This document shows, piece after piece, positions 1 to 6,224 of a stretch of DNA of 9,898 nucleotides. Source of the DNA: CAYRHN01 sp964424115 (GTDB lineage: Bacteria > Chloroflexota > Anaerolineae > Anaerolineales > Anaerolineaceae). The translations under genes were made by a program, and so were the position numbers. The notes beneath the pieces are model-generated. The model saw nothing but the letters and a program-made list of their open reading frames with translations, searched no databases and was not told the origin of the DNA. Each line of letters opens with the position of its first letter. The first letter of the stretch is position 1. The stretch covers positions 1 to 9,898 of the forward strand of contig CAYRHN010000041.1 in NCBI GenBank assembly GCA_964424115.1, in the 5' to 3' direction.

Positions 1-80
1 GCTACAATAAAGAAACATTGGTCAGAATCAACCTCTTTGAGCGGGAATATGGAGGACGATTCGATAAAACAATTCAATGA
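1..80 (+). CDS. possible 3' end of an upstream protein-coding gene (partial)
   Basis: Frame 3 is open from the window edge to a TGA at 78-80. It reads as about 25 residues of protein-like composition (YNKETLVRINLFEREYGG, then RFDKTIQ). The stretch is rich in charged and aromatic residues and the codons look ordinary. I do not recognise the family. If real, the gene ends only 15 nt before the next ATG, so the two may be co-transcribed. Another frame (frame 1, stop at 91-93) is also open over this short distance, so this call rests on composition alone. Confidence 0.4.
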   Translation, partial: YNKETLVRINLFEREYGGRFDKTIQ

Positions 81-95
81 AAGCTGGATTTAAAA

Positions 96-2252
96 ATGAC
101 CACCCACATCGTAAAAACCATTGCTTATATCACCCTGCTCGGCTTGATCCTGTCTCAATTTGGCGTTGTGGATGCAAAATCCTTCAGCGCCCAGGAACGG
201 AATGCGCTCAAGGCTGTTACCGGTGAAACCATTACCGTCACCAATGTCAGCGAAGACATCAACGGCGATGTATCCAGCCCAGCTGCCTTGAAAGCCAATC
301 CCGGACCGGATGGCATCTCCCTGCCAGAGGCGATGACGGCCGCCGAAGCCACCAGCGAGTATGACACCATTATCTTTGATCCTTCCCTGACCGGCGCCAC
401 GATGAACATCACCGGCGGGCTGCCGATGATCTTCACCGGCAATCTGACCATCGACGGCAACATCGACGAGGATGCCAGTCCGGATATCACCCTGGATGGC
501 ACCAACGCGGCCTGTTTCAACGGGCTGGATATCATCGGCGCTTCGCACGTGGTCATCAAGGGCCTGGTGATCCGCGACTTTAAAAAGCACGGCATCAATG
601 TCACCCCCAATGCTGAAGCGGGGGATGACATTGTGGAAGACATCTCGATCTATCAAAACATCATCACTGATCTGCCGTATGCCGCCATTTCCTTGATGCC
701 CTATACGTATGACCATGTGACCATCCGCAACGTGGAGATCGCCTCCAACACCCTGCAAAACAGCATCGGGGGCGTGTCGATCATCGCCGGCATGGGGACC
801 GGGGCTTCCGATAATGAAATATCGGACGTGTCGATCCTTGGTAACTGGATTGATAACCCGGCTCATGACATTGGCATCTTTGTATCGACCTCCGCTTCGC
901 CGGGGCTGGTGAATAACTCGATCCGCAACCTGGAGATCCGCGGTAATCACATCATCCATCACACCGAGAGCTCGGTGCTGATCGCTGGCGGTAACGATCC
1001 CAACTGTAACAATAACACGGTGGATGGGGTGGTGATTGCGGAAAACTATATCAACGGCGCGCCGGTGACAATCGAATTTGTCACCGCGGCTGGCGCGTAT
1101 GCCACGGGCAACCTGATCACGAACGTCTCCATCAGCGATAATGTGCTGGTTTCGGGCGGCATCCATTTTGGCGGGGCAACCGGGTATCTGGGGCACAACA
1201 ACACCACCTCCAACGTGGTGATCGAGCGTAACCATATCACGAGCAGCGCTGCCAACGGCATCTACCTGGTGGCGGGCAGCAGCGGCGCGTACAATAACCT
1301 CTTTGAGAACCTGCTGCTGCGGGATAATTTCATCTACGGATCCCGAGACACCGGGATCTTACTGGCCGGGATGGATGCATACAGCCCGGGGAACATCACC
1401 CGCAACGTGACCATCACCAACCAGACCCTGGTAAATAACGGAGTGGGCAGTTCTTGGGCGAGTGGGCTGAGTATTCACAGCAACTATGCTACCAATATCA
1501 TCACGGGCGTCAACATCTCCAATACCATCTTGTGGGGAAATGGCTTTGGGGATATCATTCGCGGCTCGGTGACGCCAGACAGCGTCAGTCACTCGCTTTT
1601 GGCCGATTCGCGTTTCCTGGGCAGCGATAATAACATCTACCAATCGCCTGAATTTGTGGATCCCGCCGCGATGGACTACCGCCTTCAGGCCACCTCGCCC
1701 TGCGTGGATAGCGGAAACCCGGCATCGAGTGTGCTGGGCGACAAAGACCTGGATTGGAACCTGCGGGTCTGGGATGGCAACGCCGATACGCTGGCGGTTG
1801 TCGATCGGGGAGCGTATGAATATGCCTCGACTGCCATGCAGGATATGAACGTGAGCGGGAATGGCATCTCCATACGTAATGGGGACCTTGTGCCGGCGGT
1901 CTGGGATGCGACCGATTTCGGCACAGCCGCCATCACACAGGATACGTTGCAGCACACCTTTACGATCGAGAATACCGGCGCCGCAACCCTCACCCTGACC
2001 GGCGCTCCAATCGTTGAAATCAGCGGGGCAAATGGCGGAGATTTTGTGATCGTTGCGCAGCCTGCCTCACAGATCCCGGGCAGCGGGTCGCTTCCCTTTA
2101 CGGTGGCCTTTACCCCCACTTCGGCGGGATTGCGCCAGGCGGTAATCAGTATCCGCAGCGATGACAGCGACGAAACCCCCTACACATTTACCATCCAGGG
2201 GACGGGAGTCGCGCCAGTAATCAAGATGTTCTTGCCAATCATTGCGCGGTAA
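96..2252 (+). CDS. exported right-handed beta-helix protein with choice-of-anchor D domain
   Basis: This 718-residue protein starts with a Sec-type signal peptide: a short Lys-containing N-terminus, a hydrophobic core at about residues 8-24, and a likely cleavage after VDA at 27. Residues 72-95 (GISLPEAM...DTIIFDPSL) resemble the CSLREA-type module that precedes many bacterial beta-helix domains. From about 115 to 500 there are parallel beta-helix turns of the type N-x-I/V-x-x-N-x-I followed by G-I/V. The usual closing block (SPCVDSGNP...VDRGAYEY) ends near 576. Residues 581-704 match the choice-of-anchor D immunoglobulin-like fold (TFTIENTGAATLTLTG, then FTPTSAGLR and SIRSDDSDETPYTFTIQGTG). 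The chain ends in MFLPIIAR. Beta-helix proteins of this kind usually act on or bind polysaccharide at the cell surface; no catalytic residues can be assigned, so the substrate is unknown. The ATG at 96 is preceded by only a weak ribosome site and was chosen because it gives an intact signal peptide. Confidence 0.85.
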   Translation: MTTHIVKTIAYITLLGLILSQFGVVDAKSFSAQERNALKAVTGETITVTNVSEDINGDVSSPAALKANPGPDGISLPEAMTAAEATSEYDTIIFDPSLTGATMNITGGLPMIFTGNLTIDGNIDEDASPDITLDGTNAACFNGLDIIGASHVVIKGLVIRDFKKHGINVTPNAEAGDDIVEDISIYQNIITDLPYAAISLMPYTYDHVTIRNVEIASNTLQNSIGGVSIIAGMGTGASDNEISDVSILGNWIDNPAHDIGIFVSTSASPGLVNNSIRNLEIRGNHIIHHTESSVLIAGGNDPNCNNNTVDGVVIAENYINGAPVTIEFVTAAGAYATGNLITNVSISDNVLVSGGIHFGGATGYLGHNNTTSNVVIERNHITSSAANGIYLVAGSSGAYNNLFENLLLRDNFIYGSRDTGILLAGMDAYSPGNITRNVTITNQTLVNNGVGSSWASGLSIHSNYATNIITGVNISNTILWGNGFGDIIRGSVTPDSVSHSLLADSRFLGSDNNIYQSPEFVDPAAMDYRLQATSPCVDSGNPASSVLGDKDLDWNLRVWDGNADTLAVVDRGAYEYASTAMQDMNVSGNGISIRNGDLVPAVWDATDFGTAAITQDTLQHTFTIENTGAATLTLTGAPIVEISGANGGDFVIVAQPASQIPGSGSLPFTVAFTPTSAGLRQAVISIRSDDSDETPYTFTIQGTGVAPVIKMFLPIIAR

Positions 2253-2382
2253 AAGTCGGCTGGTAATCCATTAATCACGAATTTGCATTCCTCATTGAAT
2301 TCCTGAAAACATACTGGCGAGGTTCGGACTAGAGAGAAGGTGGCTAAGCCATTCTCTGTACAAATCCGTCAGCATTTCCATC
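2253..2382. other. intergenic spacer with 3' flank repeat, copy 1 at 2258-2268
   Basis: Five bases after the stop of the beta-helix gene comes GGCTGGTAATC (2258-2268), followed at 2285-2292 by GCATTCCT. Both strings recur, adjacent to each other, right after the stop of the next gene (4912-4930). No convincing rho-independent terminator is seen here. A GTG at 2340 opens the reading frame of the next gene, but it lies upstream of that gene's predicted promoter. Confidence 0.6.
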
Positions 2383-2411
2383 TTGACTCGCCATATCTTA
2401 AGCGCCATAAT
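2383..2411 (+). promoter_or_regulatory. sigma70-type promoter of the propeller-protein gene
   Basis: TTGACT (2383-2388) and CATAAT (2406-2411) each match the sigma70 consensus at five of six positions and are separated by exactly 17 nt. Transcription would start near 2418. That leaves a leader of about 45 nt carrying AAAAGGAG at 2447-2454, 8 nt before the ATG at 2463. The promoter lies downstream of the alternative GTG at 2340, which argues for the shorter protein. Confidence 0.6.
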
Positions 2412-2462
2412 ATTTTTCAGAGGAGTACATTTTTCAAACAATCAAGAAAAGGAGAATATTTG

Positions 2463-4907
2463 ATGAAGACCTCATTGCGGTGGGCTGCCCGTTTTGGGCT
2501 GGCTTTGAGTATGCTTGCTCTGTGTTTGAGCACTGTTGCGCCGGGGGGCGTTGCACAGGCTTCTTCCAAGGTCGGATTTATGGTTTCCTCCGTGTCACCA
2601 GATGAAGGAAGCAACGACCTGGATGTGAGCATAACGATTCAAGGGATGGGCTTTATCGCCACACCCCAGGTGCTTCTGGGAACTCATGCGCTGCAAGATG
2701 TGATATGGGTTAGCGAGGGTGAATTGGAGGCGGTAGTCCCCTGGGGATTGCTGCCTGGTACATACACCGTGACGGTAATCAATCCGGGGGGTGGACAGGC
2801 CTCGCTGGCAGGCGCCTATACGGTCACCAATGGCTTCGGCAACTGGATCAGCGGCGGCCCATATGGAGGCATTGTCAAGCACCTCAGCTTTGGTGGCAGT
2901 GGATTTGCAAACCTGTATGCCACCATTCCCAATGTGGGGCTGTTCCGCACCAGTGACAGCGGACAGAACTGGGAAATGATCTTCACTGGCAGCGGGCCGG
3001 AGAATGTCCTGGCAGTGGATCCGCTCCAGCCGCAGCGCATGTATATGGCGCAGACTGGACTGGGATTGTACCGTTCGGAGGATGGCGGTAGTAGCTGGAC
3101 GCTGGCCAGTATTCCCCTGGAGGATTTTCACTTTATCTACCGTTTACGCGCCTTCCCCAGCCCGCACAGCGACACCCTCTACGCCGCGCCTGGGAATTTT
3201 TGTGTCTTCACCTATTGTGGTTTGTGGAAATCTATGAACCACGGTGACAGTTGGACACAGATCAGCGGCGGCGATCTGGCAACCGACACCCTGATCACAG
3301 ATATGGCCTTTGATCCGGGCAATGCCAATACCCTGTGGTTGGGGCTGTATAATGGCGGTGTGCTGCGCTCTACGGATGGCGGCAGCACTTGGGCGGATAT
3401 GGGCCAACCAATGGGGCATGTGGCTCAGATCACGATCAACCCCTATACGCACGAGGCCTGGGTAACCGGCTCCGGCGAAGGTTTTAGCGATGGGATCTAC
3501 AAATACTCCGGTGACAATTGGGTAGGAGTGATCTACCAACCTATCGCCTCCGAAATGTGGAACACCACCCAGGTTGCCTTTGGCGATAATGCCAACATTA
3601 TCTGGACTGCTGCGGCCGGGACCGCCTGGCGCACGCTGGATGGCGGCGTGAATTGGGACGACACCTTTGATCCCGTAGGCAATCACGCTTACAGCGTGGT
3701 TCAGGACCCCAACAATGACTATGTATGGTATCTGGGTTATGCCGGGCAGGGTGTGTACCGCACGGGCGACGGCGGGGCGAATTGGGAAGCGCGCAACAAC
3801 GGCCTGGCCGGGGTGGTGCCCAAGCACCTGGCCATCAGTGCCTATGATCCGGCCGAATTGATTGCTGATACCGACATGGGTTTGTTGCACACCACGGATG
3901 GCGGCGCCAGTTGGGCCAGCCTGCCTGAAGCCCGCGGGGGTGGCGATATGCTCCTCTCGGATGGGTTGGATTTTGGACACTTCTGCATCAATGGTTTTGA
4001 CAATGGCCTGGTTTGCACACTCGATCTGGGCGAAAATTATGATTCCATCCCCCTGCCCGTACCTGCCACTTACACTGGCGTCACCGCCCTGGTGACCAAA
4101 GCTGGCGCGATGGCGCCGGGTGTTTGGGTGGTTGGTTCTGGCTTCTACGATGAATTCAGCATGCAGCATCCGGCTGGTGGGGGTTGGTTATATTACAGTG
4201 CGGATGGCGTGACCTGGAACGCGGCGCAGATCGAGGACCAGTACGACACCAGCACCCAGACGATCCACATGGTTACCTCGATTGCTATTGACCCGCAAAA
4301 CTCGCAGATCGTCTATGCTTCTACGGAAAGCCTGGCGGATTTGGACGAGACTGACCCCAACCGCCCCGGGAGGTTAATGAAAAGCATCGATGGCGGGCAC
4401 AGCTGGACTGCCGTGCAGACCACTGATCCGGAGCAGCAATGGATCGTGAATTTTGGCGGGCTGCTAGCGATGGATCCACAGGCGCCTTACGGCATGGTGC
4501 TGACCTGCGGCTCGGAGCTGTATGTTTCCACCGACGGTGGATTGACCTGGAATGATTTTCCAGTTTCGCTGCCAACCGAGCCGGGGAACCCGTTGGAGGC
4601 CGTGCATTTTGTGGCCTACCCCGGCAGTTCGCGCTTCTACCTTGGGGCACCGAATGGGTTGTATTACACGGAGGATCTGTACCACGCCGATCCGCAGTGG
4701 CAGCGCGCGGAGGGTCGCTTGGGCAACCTGCAACCCTGGGCGATGGCTTCGCTGGTTATGCGCGGCCAAACCGAACGCATTTACCTGTATGTCTCAACGA
4801 TCGGGGGGCTTTCATCCACGGCCAAAGCAGATGAATTGACCCCAGCGGGCGTGTACCGCTTCACCAATCTTTTCTATCTGAGCTACATGCCAATGATCAA
4901 ACGCTAA
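2463..4907 (+). CDS. exported IPT/TIG plus Asp-box (BNR/VPS10-like) beta-propeller protein
   Basis: The 814-residue protein begins with a clear signal peptide: MKTSLRW, a hydrophobic core at about 10-26, and cleavage probably after AQA at 33. Residues 41-122 form an IPT/TIG immunoglobulin-like domain (VSPDEGSNDL, then GMGF and PGTYTVTVINPGG). The rest carries ten Asp-box motifs of the form S/T-x-D-x-G-x-x-W, or close variants, with tryptophans near 170, 212, 264, 310, 398, 441, 484, 585, 648 and 696. This is typical of the beta-propeller found in sialidase-like, VPS10 and photosystem-stability-factor-like folds. Asp boxes are structural turns, so no enzyme activity follows from them. The C-terminus (FYLSYMPMIKR) resembles that of the preceding gene product. 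The ATG at 2463 was chosen over the GTG at 2340 because of the signal peptide, the ribosome site AAAAGGAG and the promoter position. It probably acts outside the cytoplasm as a binding or scaffold protein. Confidence 0.87.
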   Translation: MKTSLRWAARFGLALSMLALCLSTVAPGGVAQASSKVGFMVSSVSPDEGSNDLDVSITIQGMGFIATPQVLLGTHALQDVIWVSEGELEAVVPWGLLPGTYTVTVINPGGGQASLAGAYTVTNGFGNWISGGPYGGIVKHLSFGGSGFANLYATIPNVGLFRTSDSGQNWEMIFTGSGPENVLAVDPLQPQRMYMAQTGLGLYRSEDGGSSWTLASIPLEDFHFIYRLRAFPSPHSDTLYAAPGNFCVFTYCGLWKSMNHGDSWTQISGGDLATDTLITDMAFDPGNANTLWLGLYNGGVLRSTDGGSTWADMGQPMGHVAQITINPYTHEAWVTGSGEGFSDGIYKYSGDNWVGVIYQPIASEMWNTTQVAFGDNANIIWTAAAGTAWRTLDGGVNWDDTFDPVGNHAYSVVQDPNNDYVWYLGYAGQGVYRTGDGGANWEARNNGLAGVVPKHLAISAYDPAELIADTDMGLLHTTDGGASWASLPEARGGGDMLLSDGLDFGHFCINGFDNGLVCTLDLGENYDSIPLPVPATYTGVTALVTKAGAMAPGVWVVGSGFYDEFSMQHPAGGGWLYYSADGVTWNAAQIEDQYDTSTQTIHMVTSIAIDPQNSQIVYASTESLADLDETDPNRPGRLMKSIDGGHSWTAVQTTDPEQQWIVNFGGLLAMDPQAPYGMVLTCGSELYVSTDGGLTWNDFPVSLPTEPGNPLEAVHFVAYPGSSRFYLGAPNGLYYTEDLYHADPQWQRAEGRLGNLQPWAMASLVMRGQTERIYLYVSTIGGLSSTAKADELTPAGVYRFTNLFYLSYMPMIKR

Positions 4908-4911
4908 ACAG

Positions 4912-4930
4912 GGCTGGTAATCGCATTCCT
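4912..4930. repeat. 3' flank repeat, copy 2 (copy 1 at 2258-2268 and 2285-2292)
   Basis: GGCTGGTAATC followed directly by GCATTCCT lies four bases after the stop of the propeller-protein gene. In copy 1 the same two strings lie five bases after the stop of the beta-helix gene, separated by 16 nt. The similarity continues backwards into the last codons (gccaatcatt... versus gccaatgatc...). This suggests a shared gene-end cassette or a duplication. Confidence 0.6.
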
Positions 4931-4970
4931 GGATCAGGGAGGGGAAGAACAAAATTCCTCTCCCTGATCC
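4931..4970. terminator. 16-bp hairpin between convergent genes, probable bidirectional terminator
   Basis: GGATCAGGGAGGGGAA (4931-4946) pairs with TTCCTCTCCCTGATCC (4955-4970) around an 8-nt loop. All 16 positions pair if one G-U wobble is allowed. It lies 23 nt after the stop of the propeller gene and on the 3' side of the convergent minus-strand gene ending at 5034. There is no T-run on either side, so it may act as a factor-assisted terminator or as a 3' end stabiliser rather than a classical intrinsic terminator. Confidence 0.7.
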
Positions 4971-5033
4971 CATAAATATCGAGAGTACGATCATGAGATG
5001 CAAGATCAAAGTTTTTGTTATAACTTCCGCTCT

Positions 5034-5948
5034 TTACGAAATAATGAAGCTGACAGGAATGGAGCTGAGATGCCGCTTTGTCCATAAATTTAGCATTTCT
5101 GGATTCTGCCCGGTGACAATTAACTGAATATCTTTTCCCAAGTGTTCAAACAACCTGCACAAATTGAAATCCCAATACTCCAACCCATCAAAAACAAACA
5201 AGCAGCGCCTACTGGATGCGCTGATCCAGGTTTCCCAGGTGTGCTGAAGGTAGCTGTCTCCTAGGCTGGACTCTAAAGCGGAGTCGACCTCCAACCGCGC
5301 GCGGGTGACCAGTTCTCGCAGAATAGCACTCTTGCTGCGCCAATGGGTATCAAACCAGTAGATGCCATCAGGAAATGCCTGGATGATCTCCGGGTTAGTG
5401 GTCAACAGGTGCGCCAGACCTGCTGAAACCGCTGCTTCTTCTAGATCGGGGAATATGGTCACGCGATGCTTGGGCAGGCCATCCTCATCCCTATCCAGTA
5501 GGTGAGCCGCCAGCCGGGCCTCGAAATTTTTCTCGATATAACTTTCCGGAACGGGTGGGATAAGCGCGACGGGGCTTTTTGCAGAGGTTTTGGCCACGGC
5601 ATTCTTTTCCACTGCGATGATCTCCATGCCCTGCTTTTGTAGTTCTTCGACATAGCGCATCCCTCCGCAGCGTGCCAGGGCATAGATGTCAGCGCCGTTC
5701 ATTGCCAGGCGTTCGCGGTAATGAACGATGAAGCGCCAGAAATTGGCCGGGGTAAATGGATTGGAGGTGAAACGTCCGCTGAACCAGTTGTTGGGTCCTT
5801 GCAGGCCGACAGACAGGATCTCGGCCAGCTTCAGCTTGGCCTCCTCTCTGGTGCAGCGCAAACCCTGACACATTTGATCGTGCTGCACGATCCACAACAA
5901 CATATGACCAAAAGACAACGGATTATCGGGGGGTAATTCAAATCTCAT
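5034..5948 (-). CDS. degenerate NB-ARC/STAND-like protein lacking the Walker A motif
   Basis: The 304-residue protein has an N-terminal helical, possibly helix-turn-helix-like region (about 10-82: SFGHMLLW, TREEAKLKLAEIL, NNWFSGRF, then PFTPANFWRF). A linker with prolines near 130-135 follows. Residues 136-287 read like an NB-ARC domain: EKNFEARLAAHLL takes the place of the usual start, NPEIIQAFPDGIYWF (185-199) matches the strand after the P-loop helix, CLFVFDGLEYWD (249-260) occupies the Walker B position and LIVTGQNPEML (276-286) the sensor (usually TTR). Where GxGGxGKT should be, the chain reads IFPDLEEAAVS (165-175), with no glycine or lysine. ATP binding is therefore unlikely. The chain stops right after the sensor strand, with no winged helix, TPR or WD40 part. 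The ATG at 5948 is preceded by GGAG (5957-5960, minus strand); longer in-frame starts lack a ribosome site. It is divergent to the recombinase operon, so a regulatory or partner role there is possible but unproven. Confidence 0.7.
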   Translation of the reverse strand: MRFELPPDNPLSFGHMLLWIVQHDQMCQGLRCTREEAKLKLAEILSVGLQGPNNWFSGRFTSNPFTPANFWRFIVHYRERLAMNGADIYALARCGGMRYVEELQKQGMEIIAVEKNAVAKTSAKSPVALIPPVPESYIEKNFEARLAAHLLDRDEDGLPKHRVTIFPDLEEAAVSAGLAHLLTTNPEIIQAFPDGIYWFDTHWRSKSAILRELVTRARLEVDSALESSLGDSYLQHTWETWISASSRRCLFVFDGLEYWDFNLCRLFEHLGKDIQLIVTGQNPEMLNLWTKRHLSSIPVSFIIS

Positions 5949-6053
5949 CCTTTCCTCTCCACAGTATGATGATTTCAGAATAGCCGGCGATGGTGAAAAT
6001 TTGTTATATATCTTGTTGTACTCTATCATTTTTACGCAGGAGGTATTGGAGCC
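5949..6053. promoter_or_regulatory. divergent promoter region with a plus-strand promoter at 6001-6029
   Basis: This 105-nt spacer separates the minus-strand NB-ARC-like gene from the plus-strand small-protein/recombinase operon, so it must serve both. On the plus strand TTGTTA (6001-6006) and TATCAT (6024-6029) are 17 nt apart and fit sigma70. Transcription would then begin almost at the ribosome site AGGAGG (6038-6043), giving a very short leader. I see no equally good promoter on the minus strand. Confidence 0.45.
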
Positions 6054-6224
6054 GTGAAGGATGAGGACAATCTGGCCGCCCAACAGAAAATTGTGGATTT
6101 CTGCCGTGAGGTGGCGATCATTTCTCAAAACATATTGAAACGCTGGGCCGAAGAAAAAGCGCGCCTTGAACAGGCCGAAGGGGAAACGGGCAGCACCCAG
6201 GAAGTGTTTGATGAAGCCTGTTGA
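6054..6224 (+). CDS. 56-residue helical protein coupled to the serine recombinase
   Basis: A GTG start at 6054 is preceded by a strong ribosome site, AGGAGG (6038-6043), with 10 nt spacing. It opens a 56-residue frame ending in TGA at 6222-6224. The protein is charged and almost entirely predicted helix (QQKIVDFCREVAIISQNILKRWAEEKARL), with a flexible acidic tail (GETGSTQEVFDEAC). No known family is recognised. Its last 14 nt contain the ATG of the recombinase (6211), so the two are probably translationally coupled and made together. Size and charge resemble small recombination-directionality factors or recombinase partners of large serine recombinases, such as the 58-residue SprB of phage SPbeta. 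That is analogy only, not homology. Confidence 0.7.
   Translation: MKDEDNLAAQQKIVDFCREVAIISQNILKRWAEEKARLEQAEGETGSTQEVFDEAC

Noticed and set aside
90..1235. Long minus-strand frame of 381 codons opposite the beta-helix gene
   Set aside because: It runs opposite a well-supported domain-bearing gene. Its composition (many Asp, His, Gly, Val in irregular order) is that of an antisense shadow, and it has no ribosome site or family pattern.
2340..2462. GTG-initiated N-terminal extension of the propeller protein
   Set aside because: It would place 41 residues before a clear signal peptide, and it starts upstream of the predicted promoter. The ATG at 2463 has a better ribosome site.
3144..4169. 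Minus-strand frame of 341 codons opposite the propeller gene
   Set aside because: Antisense shadow of the repeated Asp-box coding sequence; no recognisable domain.
4812..5085. Small minus-strand frames in the convergent spacer (62-65 codons)
   Set aside because: They run through the hairpin and over the ends of both flanking genes, with no ribosome site and no protein-like pattern.
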